Position numbers and translations under genes: made by a program
The notes under the pieces: model-generated
Databases searched by the model: none
The model's input: only the letters and a program-made list of their open reading frames with translations
What the model was told of the DNA's origin: nothing
In this document: positions 61,858 to 64,000 of the stretch, piece after piece
How the letters are laid out: every line of letters starts with the position of its first letter
Position numbering within the stretch: the first letter of the stretch is position 1
NCBI GenBank assembly: GCA_963731745.1
Contig: CAVSWT010000002.1
Location: 124,001-188,000, forward strand
Direction: 5' to 3'
DNA length: 64,000 nt
Source of the DNA: CAVSWT01 sp963731745
GTDB taxonomy: Bacteria; Bacteroidota; Ignavibacteria; Ignavibacteriales; Ignavibacteriaceae

Positions 61858-62151
61858 ATGTCTGTAAACAGAAAAGATGTTGAACACATAGCAGAATTGG
61901 CAAGATTAAAATTTGAAGATAAAGAACTGGATCAATTTACTAATGAACTTAATGAAATATTGACGTATGTTGAAAAGCTAAATGAGCTCGATACAGAAAA
62001 TGTGGAACCGCTTTCACATCCAATCGAAAGCGTTAATAATTTTAGAGAAGATATAGTAAAACCTTCTGTTCAAAGAGAAGAAGCACTAAAAAATGCTCCT
62101 GATAAAGATGAAGAATTCTTTAAAGTCCCAAAAGTTATCGGTGAAGGCTGA
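61858..62151 (+). CDS. gatC: Asp/Glu-tRNA amidotransferase subunit C
   Basis: 97 residues, the usual size. VNRKDVEHIAELARLKFEDK at the N-terminus and LNEILTYVEKLNELDTENVE near residue 35 are typical. PLSHPIESVNNFREDIVKPS near residue 55 and PDKDEEFFKVPKVIGEG at the C-terminus are almost invariant in the family. GatC links GatA and GatB in the enzyme that converts misacylated Glu-tRNA(Gln) or Asp-tRNA(Asn) by transamidation. gatA and gatB are not in the window. It follows plsC after two bases, so it is probably co-transcribed. Palindromic repeats lie downstream. Confidence 0.96.
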   Translation: MSVNRKDVEHIAELARLKFEDKELDQFTNELNEILTYVEKLNELDTENVEPLSHPIESVNNFREDIVKPSVQREEALKNAPDKDEEFFKVPKVIGEG

Positions 62152-62173
62152 TTCATTTTTGAATTTTTAATCA

Positions 62174-62202
62174 TGTCACACTGAGACTTTCGAGGTGTGA
62201 AG
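62174..62202 (+). repeat. Degenerate dispersed palindrome (REP-like)
   Basis: TCACAC (62176-62181 region) and GTGTGA (62195-62200) flank a centre containing TGAGACTTTCGAG. The pattern is that of the dispersed GTCACACTGAG...TCGA...GTGTG elements found in intergenic regions of Bacteroidota/Chlorobi genomes. It is partly decayed. It lies between gatC and kdsB. Confidence 0.55.
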
Positions 62203-62212
62203 TTAAATATAA

Positions 62213-62241
62213 TGTCAGTCTTTGATAAGGTCAGACTGACA
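62213..62241 (+). repeat. Perfect 9-bp hairpin next to the REP-like palindrome
   Basis: TGTCAGTCT (62213-62221) and AGACTGACA (62233-62241) form a 9-bp stem with an 11-base loop. It shares the GTCA...TGAC outer ends with the preceding palindrome, as in paired REP-type elements. No T-run follows on either strand, so termination is unlikely. Confidence 0.6.
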
Positions 62242-62288
62242 AAACAAGTCCGCTAAAAATATATAGTGGTCAAGATTTAAACTTAATT

Positions 62289-63044
62289 ATGATTATAGGA
62301 ATTATTCCTGCCAGATTTGCATCAACTCGTTTAATGGGGAAACCTCTTGCCGATATAGGCGGTAAGCCAATGATACAGCACACTTATGAAAATTCATTAA
62401 AATCAAAATTACTTCAGCAAGTTTTTATAGCTGTTGATGATGAAAAGGTAGCAGAGGTAGCAAAGAAATTTGGAGCAAGAGTTATTATGACTCCAAAAGA
62501 CATTGCAACCGGCTCAGACAGAATTGCTTATGTTGTTAATGAAATAAAAGATGCAGATATAATAGTAAACATACAAGGTGATGAACCTTTTATTGCTGGG
62601 ACAATGATCGATCAGGCGATTGAACCTTTGCTGTTTGATCCCAATGTTTCAGTCTCAACTTTGGCCAAAAAAATAGAAACTGTTGAAGAGTTCAAATCCA
62701 CTTCAATTCCGAAAGTTGTTTTTGATTATCACAATTTTGCGCTTTACTTTTCTAGGTCCCCAATTCCTTTTGTAAGAGAAGCGCGTTCGAATTTTGAAAA
62801 AATCAAAAAGGCGGATATTTATAAACACATCGGATTATATGTTTATAGAAGAGAGGCTTTATTTAAATTCACTCATCTAGCTGAAACTGACTTAGAGCAA
62901 ATTGAAAAGCTTGAGCAGCTTCGAATGCTTGAGAACGGAATGAAAATAAAAATTGTTGTAACAGAATATGATAATCTTGCGGTAGATACTCAAGAAGATT
63001 TAGAACGGGCGAGAAATTATTACTTTAAAATGAACAAAAAATAA
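62289..63044 (+). CDS. kdsB: 3-deoxy-manno-octulosonate cytidylyltransferase
   Basis: 251 residues. Activates KDO to CMP-KDO for the LPS inner core. GIIPARFASTRLMGKPLADI is the nucleotide-binding start. FGARVIMTPKDIATGSDRIA is near residue 60, IIVNIQGDEPFIAGTMIDQA near residue 92, FSRSPIPFVREARS near residue 155 and KHIGLYVYRREALFKFTHLA near residue 180. TDLEQIEKLEQLRMLENG and NLAVDTQEDLERARNYYF close the family signature. Its presence indicates a KDO-containing LPS and thus an outer membrane. No strong Shine-Dalgarno sequence is seen before the ATG. Confidence 0.97.
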   Translation: MIIGIIPARFASTRLMGKPLADIGGKPMIQHTYENSLKSKLLQQVFIAVDDEKVAEVAKKFGARVIMTPKDIATGSDRIAYVVNEIKDADIIVNIQGDEPFIAGTMIDQAIEPLLFDPNVSVSTLAKKIETVEEFKSTSIPKVVFDYHNFALYFSRSPIPFVREARSNFEKIKKADIYKHIGLYVYRREALFKFTHLAETDLEQIEKLEQLRMLENGMKIKIVVTEYDNLAVDTQEDLERARNYYFKMNKK

Positions 63045-63051
63045 CATCAAG

Positions 63052-64000
63052 ATGAAAACTCCAAATAAAATTAACTTAGCCTTTTTGCCAACACCAATTC
63101 AAAAAATAAATTTTGAAGGTAATAAATTCTTAATTAAACGTGATGATATGACTGGTTTTGAATTAACCGGCAATAAAGTAAGAAAACTTGAATATTTAAT
63201 TTATCAGGCAAAAAAGGAAAAAGCGGATTATATTTTTACAGAAGGCGGAGAACAATCAAATCACGCTCGAGCTACTGTAATTGCTGCTTCTCAATTTGGA
63301 ATTAAATCAAAATTATTTTTATGGGGAGAAGATAGATCCAAACCGAATGGGAATTTATTCCTTGATAAATTTTTTATTTCCGAAATTAAGTTTCTGAATA
63401 AAAAAAATTATGCAAATGTGAATGCTATTATGTTTGAAGAACGAAAAAAGCTTCTTAAAAAAGGTAAGAGAGTTTATGTAATTCCAGGCGGAGGCTCAAC
63501 CACATTAGGCATTTGGGGATACATTTCATTTATCCATGAATTAAATCAGCAAATTGATATAAATAAACTAACCGGGATTACCTCTGCTTCCGGGTCTGGC
63601 GGGACTTCTGCGGGGTTGCTGGTTGGTGCTGCAATGATGAATCCAAAATTAAAAATTTATGCTGTAAATGTTATTCATGATAAAGAAACAATCAGAAAAA
63701 AAATATTACAACTTGCCGAAGGATGCGTGCTTGAATTTAAATTAAATTGTAAAATCAATCCTGATAATCTTGTAATTCTTGACGGCTATTCTTCGGAGGG
63801 TTATAAAAATATTTCTGATGATAAACTGAAACTGATAAAAAGATTTGCGCTTTCCTCAGGAATAATTTTTGACCCTGCGTATACTGGCAAAGCATTTAAA
63901 GCATACTACAGTAACTTCCTTTCTAAAAATAGAGGAATGAAAAATTTGTTCATACATACTGGTGGAATATTTGGTGTGTTTGATAAACGGGAAAAATATT
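63052..64000 (+). CDS. PLP-dependent enzyme, D-cysteine desulfhydrase/ACC deaminase family (3'-truncated by window)
   Basis: Open from ATG 63052 to the end of the window, giving 316 residues. NKFLIKRDDMTGFELTGNKV (residues 21-40) includes the PLP-binding Lys in GNKVRKLEYL. EGGEQSNHARATVIAASQFG near residue 64 is the phosphate/substrate region. VIPGGGSTTLGIWGYISF near residue 143 and SASGSGGTSAGLLVGAAMMN near residue 179 form the phosphate cradle. ALSSGIIFDPAYTGKAFKAY near residue 266 follows. This matches tryptophan-synthase-beta-fold D-cysteine desulfhydrase and 1-aminocyclopropane-1-carboxylate deaminase. The former is more common in such bacteria, but the substrate is uncertain. It starts seven bases after kdsB. 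Confidence 0.87.
   Translation, partial: MKTPNKINLAFLPTPIQKINFEGNKFLIKRDDMTGFELTGNKVRKLEYLIYQAKKEKADYIFTEGGEQSNHARATVIAASQFGIKSKLFLWGEDRSKPNGNLFLDKFFISEIKFLNKKNYANVNAIMFEERKKLLKKGKRVYVIPGGGSTTLGIWGYISFIHELNQQIDINKLTGITSASGSGGTSAGLLVGAAMMNPKLKIYAVNVIHDKETIRKKILQLAEGCVLEFKLNCKINPDNLVILDGYSSEGYKNISDDKLKLIKRFALSSGIIFDPAYTGKAFKAYYSNFLSKNRGMKNLFIHTGGIFGVFDKREKY

Noticed and set aside
1..64000. CRISPR arrays, tRNA or rRNA genes, IS elements, prophage or toxin-antitoxin/defence modules
   Set aside because: No regularly spaced repeats, transposase, integrase, phage structural gene or tRNA-like cloverleaf was recognised by eye; a profile search would be needed to exclude very small ones.

Overview
This is a low-GC, gene-dense bacterial chromosome segment. 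It most resembles the Bacteroidota/Chlorobi group, probably Ignavibacteria. The evidence is a PorU-like C25 peptidase with a C-terminal sorting-type domain, FadL/PorV-like barrels, a complete MoxR-BatABCDE cluster, a classical menaquinone cluster, CMP-KDO synthase (so an LPS-bearing outer membrane), and several upstream sites of the form TTG-N20-TAnnTTT(G), which is Bacteroidota promoter architecture. No rRNA, tRNA, CRISPR array, IS element or prophage was seen. The taxonomic call is inference from gene content.

Layout. 1-8.4 kb: branched-chain amino acid operon (ilvN end, ilvC, leuB, leuA, leuC, leuD, cimA) plus a nitrilase-family amidase. A terminator-like hairpin sits between leuC and leuD. 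8.6-14.7 kb: glutamate synthase gltB (one frameshift) and gltD, closed by a clear terminator. 14.8-22.5 kb: a hotdog thioesterase facing menF-D-H-B-A-E on the minus strand. With the thioesterase this covers menaquinone synthesis except menC and the final methylation. 22.6-29.1 kb (minus): rsgA with an apparent AUU start, a FadL-like barrel with two Tyr/Ser-rich lipoproteins, a secreted barrel-like protein, an Ig-like anchored protein and an ATP-grasp enzyme.

29.2-33.1 kb: envelope operon (TPR lipoprotein, DUF4292 lipoprotein, EnvC-like degenerate LytM protein). It runs directly into 33.1-40.7 kb, a surface-glycan locus: Wzx flippase, broken UDP-galactopyranose mutase, galactofuranosyltransferase-like GT2, polytopic GT-C-like protein, broken GT2, and on the minus strand a GT4 and a WecG/TagA enzyme. 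40.8-47.5 kb: PorU-like protein (one frameshift) followed by a secreted barrel-like protein. 47.5-51.4 kb: HAD phosphatase, metallophosphatase-PQQ fusion, RlmI-like methyltransferase. 51.5-59.9 kb: MoxR, DUF58, BatD-like, BatA, BatB, BatC, BatD, BatE, then a terminator. 60-64 kb: M48 protease, PlsC, GatC, palindromic repeats, KdsB, and a truncated PLP enzyme.

The main second-look items are these. Reading-frame lesions cluster in glf and the neighbouring GT2, with single +1 shifts in gltB and porU. Two of the shifts share a TTT-T-stop geometry that would permit +1 slippage. rsgA has a probable AUU start. A common promoter architecture recurs with fixed spacing. There is an unusual lipoprotein pair, and a lone ATP-grasp enzyme next to an Ig-like membrane-anchored protein. 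I found no clearly new multi-gene defence or mobile system.
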